DNA from: Archivesica marissinica
Taxonomy: Eukaryota > Mollusca > Bivalvia > Venerida > Vesicomyidae
Direction of reading: 5' to 3'
Assembly (NCBI GenBank): GCA_014843695.1
Contig: CM026387.1
Coordinates: forward strand, 64,603,708 to 64,667,707
DNA: 64,000 nucleotides
The notes beneath the pieces were generated by a model, which worked only from the letters and a program-made list of their open reading frames with translations, ran no database searches and was not told the origin of the DNA. Position 1 is the first letter of the stretch; every line of letters starts with the position of its first letter. Positions 44,752 to 56,630 of this stretch are shown here, piece after piece. Both the position numbers and the translations under genes were made by a program.

Positions 44752-45086
44752 AACGACGCGTAATTGGGAATTATGAAAAAATCATCATATTCACCGAAAA
44801 ACGAGATGTGAACTGAGTGAGAACGTCTGATAGAATGTCAAATACACGCTATGCCAGAACACACAAGTAATAATACTAATTTACATAAAGCACGGAAAAA
44901 CCCGTGCACAAAGCTGACCAATACTCTTCCAATACTCACTGTATTGAATCCGTTCCGCGAAAGACATATTTCACGCTATTCCTATCGAAACGCGTGAAAT
45001 TAATAACATTCTTTGACTGAGAAACAAATATATTTAATCAAAGGTGCAGTTAAAGTAATAACATATAAGAATAAAATTATTCTCAC
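44752..45086. other. No gene seen
   Basis: Spacer with a piece repeated from 43600. Confidence 0.4.
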
Positions 45087-45400
45087 ATCTGAGGAATTAA
45101 TATGCGCAGCTTCATCATCGTGTTGTCTTTGTTGTCTATCAAGGGTAACAACCTGAACTGGATGTCTTTGTCTGACACCCCTCACCCTTATTTCGAGTCT
45201 TCTATTTTCTCTTTCTGAATTTACTAGATCCCTTTCTAGAGTATTAATCACATGTATTGCTCTTTTTAGCCTTAGCGTTATCCACCCTTGCCGTTTGCAG
45301 ATCTATTAGCTCAGTATTAGTTTTGAGGTTGTCATTAACAACACTGTGTAGCACAGATGTAGGCTCCTGCACACGTTTTACTAAAGCCAGTTTTGTATTA
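45087..45400 (-). pseudogene. Coiled-coil-like coding relic with a frameshift
   Basis: The minus strand reads KRVQEPTSVLHSVVNDNLKT, LIDLQTARVDNAKAKK, then shifts one frame to VINTLERDLVNSERENRRLE and DRQQRQHDDEAAHINSSD. It stops at a donor-like AGAT|GTGAGA. The composition (Glu, Arg, Leu, Asn heptad-like) suggests a coiled coil. One frameshift joins the two halves. Family unknown; a retroelement ORF1 or a dead gene are both possible. Confidence 0.35.
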
Positions 45401-46091
45401 TCAATCTTACATCAATAGTGTAGCTGGTAACTACCTCATAATATTATTCTCTATAACATTTATACCTACATTATAACCATGTCATTTAGACCCATACTAA
45501 TTTACTTTAAAGACATTTTGTTGTAAATTATTTGATTGTGAACTTGTCTTTTTGTAAGTCTACTGAATCACTCATTTCATTGCTGTTATGTTTTTGTGCG
45601 GAGAATTTGAGCTATGAATATGAATGTCGTAAATTTTTATACTCGAACACTGTTTGATAATTTTACAATTTGTTCATTTTGTAATGATTGTTTATCCAAT
45701 GTTTGCTCTACCTCACATTTCATTGTGTTGTTCATCAATATTAGAGAACAAAGATTATTCCAGCACATTAAATACATACATATTAAATACACAGATATTA
45801 TGCACACACACACAAGTTTAACTGGATTGCTTAAGACATGTTTGTGCCCCCCCCCATAGGGGAGGCACTTGATTTACCCTAGTCTGTCTGCCCGTTCCTC
45901 CATTTTTCATGTTCAGGCTGTAAGTTCTGTATATATTGATGTCAAGTAACATTCTACCATATTTTTATGACCAGTTATAGACATTAAATGTTTTACTACA
46001 ATCGCAATAAAACATTTAAGTCACGTTATTATAATAAAACATAGTTTCATTAAAATTGCATAAGATAACTCAAGTCACTAACCTTGATGGT

Positions 46092-46192
46092 ACATTAAAC
46101 TTTATTTATTTTACACACGATTGCGAAGCAAGTTCTAACAACTTATATTATATCACTTTCGTTGGCGCCGATGAAAGCGTATATGTGGTCAT
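46092..46192 (-). mobile_element. SINE family B, 3' fragment
   Basis: Minus-strand tail and first part of the central domain (GATGAAAGCGTATATGTGGT on plus), truncated at CATTCGTGATG. Confidence 0.8.
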
Positions 46193-46306
46193 TCGTGATG
46201 ATACATTATTTTTCATTCATCAGGTGTTCATTTTTATGTTTGGTGTTGATTCTTTATTTACAAACGAGTTGTGATTTATTAAGATTTACACGCAATCCCT
46301 ATCTGC

Positions 46307-46597
46307 TTATTGGCAGCATTCCGTTGTGTATTTGAATAGTTGCGCATGTACTTCCTCTGTGATGCTAGGGTCTTGTAACATATGCTCTAGTCTGTCTGGT
46401 GAACAGACACTGTGCGTTTCTTGTGCACTCATATTCATTCCAGATTTAACCACTTTACCATTAAATTTTATTAAGCCCAACGCAAACCACGTTTGAAGGG
46501 AATACATAGGAGTCAGCTTGTCGGTTGATCGTGCATCGGTCTGTCCGTTCAAAAACACTTTAACATTGAGCATAATTTCTTCAATCCTTGGTGGATT
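46307..46597 (-). pseudogene. Unidentified coding relic, about 96 codons
   Basis: An open minus-strand frame reads PPRIEEIMLNVKVFLNGQTD, YSLQTWFALGLIKFNGKVV, NMSAQETHSVCSPDRLEHML and DPSITEEVHAQLFKYTTECC, ending in TAA. It looks protein-like throughout. Only its last ~10 codons survive in copy 1 (near 28975), where the sequence jumps to the peptide promoter. Either copy 1 lost the rest or copy 2 gained it. No family recognised. Confidence 0.4.
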
Positions 46598-47270
46598 TCA
46601 CTGTTCATCCTTTAATGTGTGTTAATGTTTGCTATGTTTAAAAGAGTTGTAATGTTAATTTAAGCATATAGTTTCATATCAAGTTTTATACAAATAAAAG
46701 ATGTACGAACTATTGTTCTGCTTTGTTTCATTCTCTGTTGTTTTATGGAAAAGAAACTAAAGAACAAAACCCCTATCTATTAAATGGATTTAAGCTTCCT
46801 CAAAGCTTTCCATGATGTATTTACATAATTGGAAATATACTTCCAGTGTGTGGATCTTGTAGCATTGGTTCTAAACGTTCAGACGTATATGCTCTGCGTA
46901 GTGTGCACGCTGTAACCAACATCTGTTTATGTGCGTATTTCCGCCGAACAGTAGCCGTCGCTTTAAACACTATTGTTATCTTAACGTCTTCATCGCTCCT
47001 CCATGCAATGTCTAAACACAGCGCATGCTGCGTATGGTGATTAGGGTTAGCTTTGTTTTGTGAGGATGTGTTGCTTGTACCTTATCTAAAGTTATCTATG
47101 GACCTTCTCCACAAACTGGTCAAATAAATTACATGTATTCATATAAACAATTACCTCAAAGTTAACCATATTGTTGCACAATGAAATGTGAGGGTCATTT
47201 AGGTAGACACGTACTGTTGTAAGTATGACTACTGAGTGGTAGGGCGCTATCCCATGCGAATAGCACGATT
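46598..47270. other. No gene seen
   Basis: The 64-codon plus frame at 46846-47040 has no supporting motif. Confidence 0.45.
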
Positions 47271-47271
47271 G

Positions 47272-48456
47272 CTTTATTGTATTTGTAATTACTGGTATTG
47301 TATTTGTAATTACTGGTATTGTATTTGTAATTACTGGTATTGTATTTGTATTTACTGGTATTGTATTTGTAATTGTTGGTATTGTACTTGTAATTATTGG
47401 TATTGCATCTGTAATTATTGGTATTGTATTTGTAATTACTGGTATTGTAGTTGTAATTGCTTGTATTGTAGTTGTAATTGCTGGTATTGTATCTGTAATT
47501 ACTGGTATTGTATCTGTAATTACTGGTATTGTATTTGTAATTATTGGTATTGCATCTGTAATTCCTGGTATTGTATTTGTAATCTGCTGGTATTGTATTT
47601 GTAATCTGCTGGTATTGTATTTGTAATTATTTGTATTGTATCTGTAATTGTTGATATTGTAATTATTGGTATTGCATCTGTAATTACTGGTATTGTATTT
47701 GTAATTACTGGTATTGTATTTGTAATTACTGGTATTGTATTTGTAATTACTGGTATTGTATTTGTAATTACTGGTATTGTATTTGTAATTGCTGGTAGTG
47801 TGTTTGTAATTGCTGGTATATTGTATTTGTAATTGCTGGTATATTGTATTTGTAATTGCTGGTATTGTATTTGTATTTGCTGGTATTGTATTTGTAATTG
47901 CTGGTATTGTATTTGTAATTGCTGGTATTGTATTTGTAATTGCTGGTGTTGTATTTGTAATTGCTGGTAGTGTGTTTGTAATTGCTGGTATTGTATTTGT
48001 AATTGCGGGTATTGTATTTGTATTTGCTGGTATTGTATTTGTAATTGCTGGTATTGTATTTGTAATTGCTGGTATTGTATTTGTAATTGCTGGTGTTGTA
48101 TTTGTAATTGCTGGTAGTGTGTTTGTAATTGTTGGTGTTGTATTTGTAATTGCTGGTAGTGTGTTTGTAATTTTTGGTATTGTATTTGTAATTGCTGGTA
48201 TTGTAGTTGTAATTGCTGGTAGTGTGTGTTTGTAATTGCTGGTATTGTATTTGTAATTGCTGGTATTGTATTTGTAATTGCTGGCAGTGTGTTTGTAATT
48301 GCTTGTATTGTATTTGTAATTGCTTGTATTGTATTTGTAATTGCTGGTAGTGTGTTTGTAATTGCTTGTATTGTATTTGTAATTGCTGGTAGTGTGTTTG
48401 TAATTGCTTGTATTGTATTTGTAATTGCTGGTAGTGTGTTTGTAATTACTAATATT
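47272..48456. repeat. 21-bp minisatellite, about 56 units
   Basis: Unit ATTGTATTTGTAATTGCTGG plus T. The left half favours TTACTGG and the right half TTGCTGG, with GTGTGTTTG variants near the right end. The 21-bp period keeps frames open on both strands (FVIAGIV repeats on plus, NTIPAIT and QLQIQYQ repeats on minus), so the long ORFs are a consequence of the array. Confidence 0.95.
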
Positions 48457-48831
48457 GTAAGCATCTTATAGATGGGTTAGGCCATAAACTATTGTTGTTG
48501 TAGTTTGTTGTTGTTGTATTGTACATGTAATTGATAACATTATGCAGTTTTATAACAATACCAGCTATTTGTCATGCTATTTGGGTCTCACAATTCCAAC
48601 TGATGGTGTGGTCGTTAATTTACACCTACGTGGTTCTGTTTAATATTGCATGCGTGCATGGCTCTAGATAAAAGATGGAATATAAAATAGGCAGTTAAAT
48701 TGCCTCCCAAATTCCATGATCACAATTTTAGTAGTGTGTCAATTTATTCTGAGACGGTGAACATTCTACAACATTAATATTAATTTAATATAAAAATTCA
48801 TGATTAGCATTATTTATGACTCTGGATTCAG

Positions 48832-48839
48832 TATAAAAG
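48832..48839 (+). promoter_or_regulatory. TATA box of peptide gene 2
   Basis: TATAAAAG 104 bp before the ATG at 48936, as in copy 1. Confidence 0.75.
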
Positions 48840-48935
48840 CCGTCCGTTTTGTTGTCGAGATCATCCATTGCTTCTCACATCTGTGCAGACTCAACACCGT
48901 TTAGCATCCCGAATTTGTTACCACAAGAAGAAAAC

Positions 48936-51918
48936 ATGAAGACAGCCGCTCTACTCGCAGTGATGTTGGTGTTCGCTCTGGTGATGACAACAACGGTTGA
49001 TGTTGTCAGTGCTGGGAGACTGGACGCAGTGGAGACTGGAAGCAGTGGCTCAGATGGAGGTAAGTGTGTTTATTTCCTGTTTACTTGTGACCGAGAGATA
49101 CTGTCTCCAGGATGTGGAGTTAAAGCCACAGTTTGTGCTTAACGTGCTCTCATATAATATGCACACACGGAGATATTCTAAGAAGATAACTAGAAATCGT
49201 TTGTATTGTGATGCATTTCCATTTTTCAATAATAAGATATTTACTTTTATTTAGATTGGAACCACGTGTTGATGGCGTATGCACTAAATAGTTTGAAGCT
49301 CTACCCATAAGGCTTAAGTACTAAATTGTTAGTACATTATTTATGGAATTGGAAGATATTTACTTTTATTTAGATTGGAACCACGTGTTGATGACGTATG
49401 TATTAAATTGTTAGTAAATGTTTGAAGATCTACCCACAATGCTTAGGTACTAAATTGTTAGTACATTATATATGGAATTGATTTTTCATTGATTCTTCGC
49501 CTGTGTTTATTTACTATTTTCTCATTAATCATAGCACACTTAATTAAACAAAGAATGCAAATGGTATGCAAGAAGCACATGTATACTTGATCTCAGTAAA
49601 TGTAAACATGGTTAGTCGTCAAAATCCGCAATAAAGACATATCTTTAATGAAACACGTTATACAGTCAAACATGTGTTAGTGGTCACATACATTAAGCAG
49701 CCAGTGTCCATATTCCCAATATGTAGGTTTCTTATACATCTGATCTCTATTAAGCAGCCAACCTGTACTAAGCAGCATGTTTCCACATTCCCAATATGTT
49801 GTTCTCTTATACATCTGCCCTCCATTAAGCAGCCAACCTGTACTAAGCAACCACTTTGTATGATTTCCTTGGCTGCTTAGGACAGGTTTGACTGTATACT
49901 GGTTGCACAATTACATGACAAGGAATGCATTGTTGCAAATCATCAAATAAGACGCAAAATATATGTACAAGTAAAATACATGCACGGGTAGTGGTATAAT
50001 GTACAGGAAGATTAGACGGAGGCGGTGTAGAAACAATAGGATTCTTGGGGTTTTATAATTAATGTGATTGTTCAATTGCGATGCAGAAAGTGAGATGTCA
50101 GTATTTTGGCTATGTTTGGCTATGCCATGTTGATACATCAACTAGTCTAAGTTAACAACACATGTATCCCAATGCGTGCATAACTCGGGAATAACGTGAG
50201 AATGAAAGCAACCTACACAAAACATATACAGCTGTGGCAAAATGGGTTTTTACCCTTGGAAATTTACGACTTGCCTGATAGTACAATAATTCTACCTCAA
50301 ACGGACCATGTAACAAATTATATAAATGCATACACATCCGATTCCATAACGAACGGGAGTACGGCGCCAATTAGTCATGCTTTTTTTTCGGAGGATCGTT
50401 CTTTTATATGCCCGGTGTATAGTAGCCTGGGTTCCAGTCTGTCGATTTTTTCATCAATTTATTATCAGAAACTCAATACGGCCCAATTAATAGTCTCGGT
50501 GTTAAAATATATTTATATGACTGACCAGGCAAAATACATGAACGCTTGTTCCCAGGCTATGTGTATAGCACAACATTTATACACAACACCTCGGTTAAAT
50601 ATCCCGTCTGAAAGACTGTAAATATTATTCAGCGGTGGGGAGGTCAACATTTTTCAGCACACTATTTATTCACATATCGAAATAGTTTCTATGCTTTATG
50701 ATTTCAGGCAAAAAGGCAGAAGCCAAGAAGCAGGAGCAGAACGGTATGTACCGTCTTTATTTCATCCTACGACAGTATTGTTTATAAAATTATGTATAGG
50801 AGCGAGTTGTCAGATACCAACATGAACATGTATACCACTGTAACCTATCATCACTGATGGTCACGGGTTCGAGCTCCGCTCAGACCGTGTTTCATTTATA
50901 TGAAAAAGTTGGCAGTTTCTTACGGAGGTTGGTGCACCCAAGTACTGGTTAACCGCTGGAACCTGCCCAGGAAAGGTGTTGTTAGGTAAACTGCCCGCCG
51001 GCGATATAGCCCAAAAATGGTGCTGATGCAGGCGTAAAACCCGAAATATAACATAACTCATTGGAAATTTTGACTCAGTTCTCTACTGAATAGCGGTCCA
51101 TATTTCATTCATTACATCGCATAAATAAAAGCAAATACAATGCATGTTGTCACATGCTACTGCTACTACTAATGCATTGCTACTATGCATTCTTCTGAAT
51201 AATTCAAACAATAACATTGAATCCATAAACAGTGTGTTTAAGGTCTACACACTTTCAAACGTGAAAGTAGGATTTCATATAACGATGATCAACGCTCCTG
51301 AACAGACGTTTGTTTGTCATTGGAGTCAATACTAAACGCCAGATAATGTCGCTTAGTGATAATTTAACTAAGATTAGTCTACAAATAAATATGCATAGGC
51401 ACACATGTGAGATATGACGGTAAATTTGTTCCATAAATCTCGTTATTCGGGATACACAGGCTGTATAACGCATGTATGTCGACCATGTTTACATTATTTT
51501 GTTATTTCAACAAACCGCGTATACGACGCTTGTTTATTAGTTGAAATACTCAGTTGTTGAGGTAAATATTTGTGAAATAAATTATACCATATAATAGGAA
51601 ACTATATTCTGTTTAATTTTGCGTTTTCACCGATGTAGTGTCGCTTTAGCATATATACGATATTGTAGCTATCGTCAAGTATCGCTAACACTATGTGGTT
51701 GCTATAAAACTAGTTATTACGTTTGTAAAGAGAGACCGCTGTGACGTCACAGAATGTTGATGGTCGTACATATTAGTCATCATAATAATAACTAGTAATT
51801 TGCTTTCTGTTAAATCATCTTCCGAACATATTTATTTCATTCAACAGATTCACTCTACAATACATATTTTATTGTTCTTGCAGAGGAAGCGTCAGTGAGA
51901 TTTACTTATGATATGTAA
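48936..51918 (+). CDS. Small secreted peptide gene 2 (three exons, 64 residues)
   Basis: Exons: 48936-49059 (124 nt, donor GAG|GTAAGT), 50708-50743 (36 nt, acceptor TGATTTCAG, donor GTATGT) and 51884-51918 (acceptor GTTCTTGCAG, TAA at 51916-51918). Phases equal those of gene 1. The signal peptide is identical in protein sequence to that of gene 1. Differences from gene 1: Ala to Val and Leu to Asp in the exon-1 mature part, and five replacements among the 11 exon-2 residues (here KKAEAKKQEQN). Exon 3 (EEASVRFTYDM) has an identical coding sequence. This pattern, with conserved ends and a changed middle, suggests both copies are or were functional. Copy 2 has the better first donor. No known family. 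Confidence 0.76.
49663..49894. mobile_element. Pogo/Tigger-like MITE with internal duplication
   Basis: The same insertion as 29850-30009, but 232 bp instead of 160 bp because a ~72-bp internal segment (ATTAAGCAGCCA...) is tandemly duplicated. TA flanks. Confidence 0.85.
50430..50520. repeat. Dispersed repeat shared with 23044-23165
   Basis: Inverted match including TCAGAAACTCAATACGGCCC. It lies in the copy-2-specific insertion of intron 1. Confidence 0.7.
50832..51030 (+). mobile_element. SINE family D, diverged copy
   Basis: Matches the family D body (ATCATCACTGATGGTCACGG, GGGTTCGAGCTCCGCTCAG, AACCTGCCCAGGAAAGGTGT) and occupies intron 2 of peptide gene 2 where copy 1 has a unique 530-bp block. 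The 3' end differs from the 18525 copy. Confidence 0.75.
51165..51655. repeat. Unclassified ~480-bp dispersed repeat, copy 2
   Basis: Matches 5215-5670 along its whole length. Its absence from copy 1 shows insertion after the segmental duplication. Confidence 0.72.
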
Positions 51919-51962
51919 CGATAGCAGGTAACACTATTGCATACAATTTACATGTTCAAGTA

Positions 51963-52161
51963 CAGTCTACATCCACTATGTCGAATTCCGTCGGAGCGAA
52001 CAAAATACTTCAACATAACTGAAATTTGAGTTAACAAAATTCGATATAAACGGAGTCAGTTATATGTAACATGATACTGTCTGAAACGTGACTTTGATCC
52101 GACTTCTAGATAACTGGATAATTCGACACATAACCGACTTTGACATACCGGATGTAGACTG
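51963..52161. mobile_element. Tigger-like MITE, copy 2
   Basis: Counterpart of 31515-31696, with better-kept ends (CAGTCTACATCC at both termini) and TA flanks. Confidence 0.8.
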
Positions 52162-53034
52162 TATATTCTAAAACAGATATTTATATATTATATGCATGGG
52201 TATCTGACAATCTGCCCAACTGAAGGAAGAAACAAATAAAGGATAGTACATTAAGCAACTACATATTGGTAGAAAAGTGCTTATTCTGAATTAGGATTGC
52301 TGATTCGGTTTTATACGATGCACAAAGACAATGTGTTATCTTTCTCTAATTGTCATTATTTAAACATATTTAATGCTCTGTCAATATAAGAATAAGTATG
52401 ATCATTAAGAATAGTTTGATCATTAAGAATAGTTTGATCATTAAGAACAAAAAAAATAAGGGGAAACAGCTTACGGTTGTCCTTTGCATTATAGTCACAA
52501 TTATGTTCGTATTTTTGTTTTAATTTGATATTTTTGATACGTAGACAATAAAATGACACACACTGTTATTTTGTGGTTTAAAGCTGAACCAGCTTGGTCA
52601 ATTTCATTTTGACATTGAGATAGTAAATTTATTTCTGTGTGTGTTTAAACATGCTAACACAGCACTTGTTTTGGCTGTGTCCAGGTCCTGTTTTCGTTCC
52701 TGCTGAAGCTTTGAGTCACCTGTTATATATCTGAAACATAAAATACTATGTCTCCGATATTTACTGGGAACAATATATCGTTAATATACAAGGTCACTAC
52801 TGTAACATGTCCACTGTGTATTCACTAGATCCCATAGAAATAGGTCATGTAGCCAGTACTTGAACTGAAAGGTCATAGAAGGACTCCGAATATGGCGAAT
52901 TTTGATATATAAATAAATGGTTGAGGCGTGGTATGTTGATGCGTATTTTTGCTAATGGTTCTTAGTGTTAGAATGTTTTATTTGTGTCTTTGTGGAATCA
53001 TATTGTATTACAGGATGAGAACGCTCTTTTGTCC

Positions 53035-53165
53035 ATTGTCCAGTGTTTGACGTCATGCTGTCCATTGTCCAGTGTTTGACGTCATGCTGTCCATTGTCCA
53101 GTGTTTGATGTCATGTCTGTCCATTGTCCAGTGTTTGACATCATGCCTGTCCATTGTCCATTTTT
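53035..53165. repeat. 29-bp minisatellite, about 4.5 units
   Basis: Units TGTCCATTGTCCAGTGTTTG then A(C/T)(G/A)TCATG. Only in copy 2. Confidence 0.92.
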
Positions 53166-53434
53166 TTAAGCTGAGCCACGTGAGATATCCGGCGTCCAAT
53201 TATTAGTTTTATTTACATGAGTGAAACACACGATTGTTTTGTTTAAATATAATACAGTGATGTACTATGCACGGTTTAAGTTACATTTGAATGAGTTTCT
53301 ATAATTGAAATTATGCACAGCACCAATAACTATAAACATGACGTTACAGGAGGGGACGCGTGTGTTACAGTACACTGTTACACGATTGAAAGTACAAGGC
53401 ATGTATGGCCTACTACATCGCTTCACTTCATTCA

Positions 53435-53875
53435 TTAACCCTTTCCTTCACCGAGATTTAGGTTAATATGCTATTATATCTCCATACAAACTACAGCCAT
53501 TTAACCCTTTCCTTCACCGAGATTTAGGTTAATATGCTATTATATCTCCATACAAACTACAGCCATTTAACCTTTTCCTTCACCGAGATTTAGGTTAATA
53601 TGCTATTGTATCTCCATACAAACTACAGCCATTTAACCCTTTCCTTCACCGAGATTTAGGTTAATATGCTATTGTATCTCCATACAAACTACAGCCATTT
53701 AACCCTTTCCTTCGTGGAGATTTAGGTTAATATACTATTATATCTCCATACAAACTACAGCTATTTAACCCTTTCCTTCATCGAGATTTAGGTTAATATG
53801 CTATTATATCTCCATACAAACTACAGCCATTTAACCTTTCCTTCACCGAGATTTAGGTTAATATGCTATTGTATC
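53435..53875. repeat. 66-bp minisatellite, about 6.7 units
   Basis: Units start TTAACCCTTTCCTTCACCGA and continue through GGTTAATATGCTATTATATC. Near-identical units imply recent expansion. Confidence 0.94.
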
Positions 53876-53969
53876 TCTCATTTAGATATCATGCAGTGGA
53901 TAAGTAGTCGGCATATCTATGCCACCTCCATAGATATTACTGGAACTACATGAGATTCTGGCCTTTATT

Positions 53970-54188
53970 ATGAACATTGGTTTGGCTGCTACATTGTCAA
54001 TGTATGTCGTAGTGGTAATGGCGTCAAGAGGTGCTTCTATGAGGGAAAGATGTAATGTATTTGGAATCCACAACACACTAGTATCATCATATGACAGGAA
54101 AATGTCTTTATGTATTGTAGTTCATGTTTGTGAACAATCATTATGCATACATTGTTACACGAGGCAACACTTAGAACTGTTACAGTAA
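53970..54188 (+). other. 72-codon ORF with signal-like start, shared with 19730
   Basis: ATG opens MNIGLAATLSMYVVVVMASR and continues to 72 codons with five cysteines (RERC, SLC, HVC, SLC, HC). Only the first ~26 codons match the 19730 copy. The reverse frame is also open. A small secreted protein, or a dispersed repeat with chance frames; I favour the repeat. Confidence 0.25.
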
Positions 54189-55560
54189 GCTGTTACATCA
54201 TATGTATTGAATTATATATCAAAACATGTTGTAATGTCTTATGGCAATGATTGGTGATATTAAACTTTGACATATAACACATTTATTTATGCTTTCCAAA
54301 TGACTGAAATGTAGAAATTAACCAGTGAAATAAAATGTGTTATATGTCAAAGTTCACCTAATTTTACCCTAATAATACCAATTACACAATTGATTACTTG
54401 AATTAATTGAAAACTCCATTGATTGAAAGCAGTGGAATAACACATTTTATTGCTCACTGCTTTGCGCGTGTGGTACCTAGCCGATGCATGTTGAAATATT
54501 ATCAAAGTGAACGTTTTAGGACTCAAACTGTCAGTGACCTCATCTATGACGCATGTCGCGACACGTCATTGATGGTCGTATAAGCACGACGTTCTAGAGC
54601 CACTTAGCTCACTGTGGCATCGTGTCCTATCATAGCAACAATGTTCAGTACAATAATCATTATTTATTTTAGTTAATGATCGAATAATATTGCACATAGA
54701 AAGCTAGTAGGATCACTCGTATGTAGTACCACTAGTAATAATGCCTTCAATGTTCATTCGGTGAAATATAATTCGATAATTCACTGAAAGGAACACATAG
54801 CAGTATTTCAATATAAACAAGAAAAACCATTACATACAAACATGTAATAGACGGACGATTGAAAACTCACTCATAATACACACTCGGATGATGTGTATTG
54901 AGTGAATGTATGTATATGATAAAGTGCACAGTTTAGTAATTAAATGCAAAACTGTTGACAATAACATGAAACCCTGTCCAGCATAATAGTATATACCACA
55001 TCCCTGCTGCAACATCCGCGAATCAAATGGGAACCAAATATCGTTGCAGCATTTCAACTATGTAAATAGATTGCCCTGGTGGTCATTTCTGGATTCCAGC
55101 TCAAGAATGTATTTCTATGAACACACCAATGAAAACTTGGAACTAGTTCCCTGAAAACAATTGGACAATTGTGATAACTACAATACGATTATATAGTAGT
55201 CATTCTTATCACATAAATTCCCAGTCGTCCAGAAAACAGACAAAACCACATACATCTTCAATGTACAACCTATGCAGTATATGTGGTATATACAACTCAT
55301 TCATAGGCATTTATATAGGAATCATGTTGTCAAATATAAAATATGCAAATGATATGTTGTCAAATATAAAATATGCAAATGACATTTTCCCAAATATAAA
55401 ATATTGTATATGTGCCGTATATGTATGTATGACCTGTTCATATTTCACTGCTCAATATACTTACTACAAATATATGATAGCGCAATAATAGGTTACATAA
55501 TAGTACTATAGTATACATTTAAGCTTAAAGGTCCACGGTCGTTTTGTGTGGGTGTTTTTA
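54189..55560. other. No gene seen
   Basis: Copy-2-specific AT-rich block. A near-perfect inverted pair (ACATTTTATTTCACTGG-like versus TGTTATATGTCAAAGTT around 54262-54352) suggests a small palindromic element. A 29-bp repeat (TTGTCAAATATAAAATATGC) occurs twice near 55327-55382. Confidence 0.45.
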
Positions 55561-55815
55561 AGTCTGAAATGTTAATATTTTGATTTGGTATTTGTTGATA
55601 TATATATTGGACCAATAACCTGTTGCTTTTATGCATACTTGTATACGTTTCTGACATAATCGTCGTCTCCAGATAGATTTGCAGTCCATAACCTTTGAAA
55701 TGTATTCAATGAGATAGATCATAATAATAGTCTCCTGTGGTATTTATATGTGTATATATTTCTGTTTTTCCTTTCAGTTAACCTAAATTATGTGTATATA
55801 TTTCTTTTTTTCCAG

Positions 55816-55890
55816 ATAACCACAGCGTCCCATTGGATACATGGACTTGAATCTGTTGTACTCTCTTTGGAAAGGGCTCTTCCAAATAAA
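55816..55890 (+). other. Putative 3' UTR exon and poly(A) signal, peptide gene 2
   Basis: Acceptor TTTTTTTCCAG ends at 55815 and AATAAA lies at 55885-55890, matching gene 1 in position and sequence. Confidence 0.45.
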
Positions 55891-56233
55891 ATTATATCTT
55901 GCAAATGTGTTTCGGTATTGCTTACAAATCATGCCCCTGTGTCGTATCGTTTCGTATCTCCCTCTCGGAGAAAATTGCTAAACGATACGAAACCAAAATA
56001 ACAGTATCAGGATGACAAGTGGTGCTGCACCTGCTCCAATTCGACATTATAACCGCCAACAACACAAATAAGCATGTCGTGTTTACTGTGTCGCTTATCA
56101 ACCGTTCGTTGTCCTTCCTTTCGTTCTGTAGTCTGACAACATGAAATAACGATAGTGCACCACGGTGTTGTTCAGCACAACCTCACACTGTGTAGCTAGC
56201 TAATAGTGTTGTCATGGTGACACCTAGGCGGAA

Positions 56234-56630
56234 ATATTGAAAGAGAAGATAGAATTTGCTGTACAATACATAAAATATACACAACAACATCGTGGCAAAG
56301 TACAACACCATTCATTATAAAAGAATTATAAGAGACTAATCTAATCACAGATAATAAAAGTATCACAGTCTACTGACATATTATTATATTTACATATTAA
56401 ACCAAAGGAACAGTCGCTAATTGAAAATTAAATACTTATTAAAACCAGAAATTTTGAAATACTGAAATGGATATAAAGCATTAATGGGCATTTAAGAAAT
56501 GTTTAAACAATCACTTATCAGCCTCTGTCAGATCGCGGTTTAACTAATTAGCAGCTGTTTCTCGGAATGGATAAGAGACACAGAATTAATAAAACAAATG
56601 GATACATGATTTACAGATATCAAAATAGCG
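56234..56630. other. No gene seen
   Basis: Spacer between the segmental duplication and a LINE 3' end; probably LINE 3' UTR in part. Confidence 0.4.

Larger units (their letters stand above)
45635..56233 (+). repeat. Segmental duplication, copy 2 (inflated)
   Basis: Colinear with 28535-33582, but interrupted by 46335-48650 (coding relic plus 21-bp array), 50229-50600, a SINE D at 50832, a ~490-bp dispersed repeat at 51165, and 52920-55560 (two arrays, short ORF). Shared MITEs and flanks fix the alignment. Confidence 0.9.

Noticed and set aside
47541..48464. 307-codon minus ORF and hydrophobic plus ORFs in the 21-bp array
   Set aside because: A 21-bp period keeps any stop-free unit open; no start context, domain or splice site.
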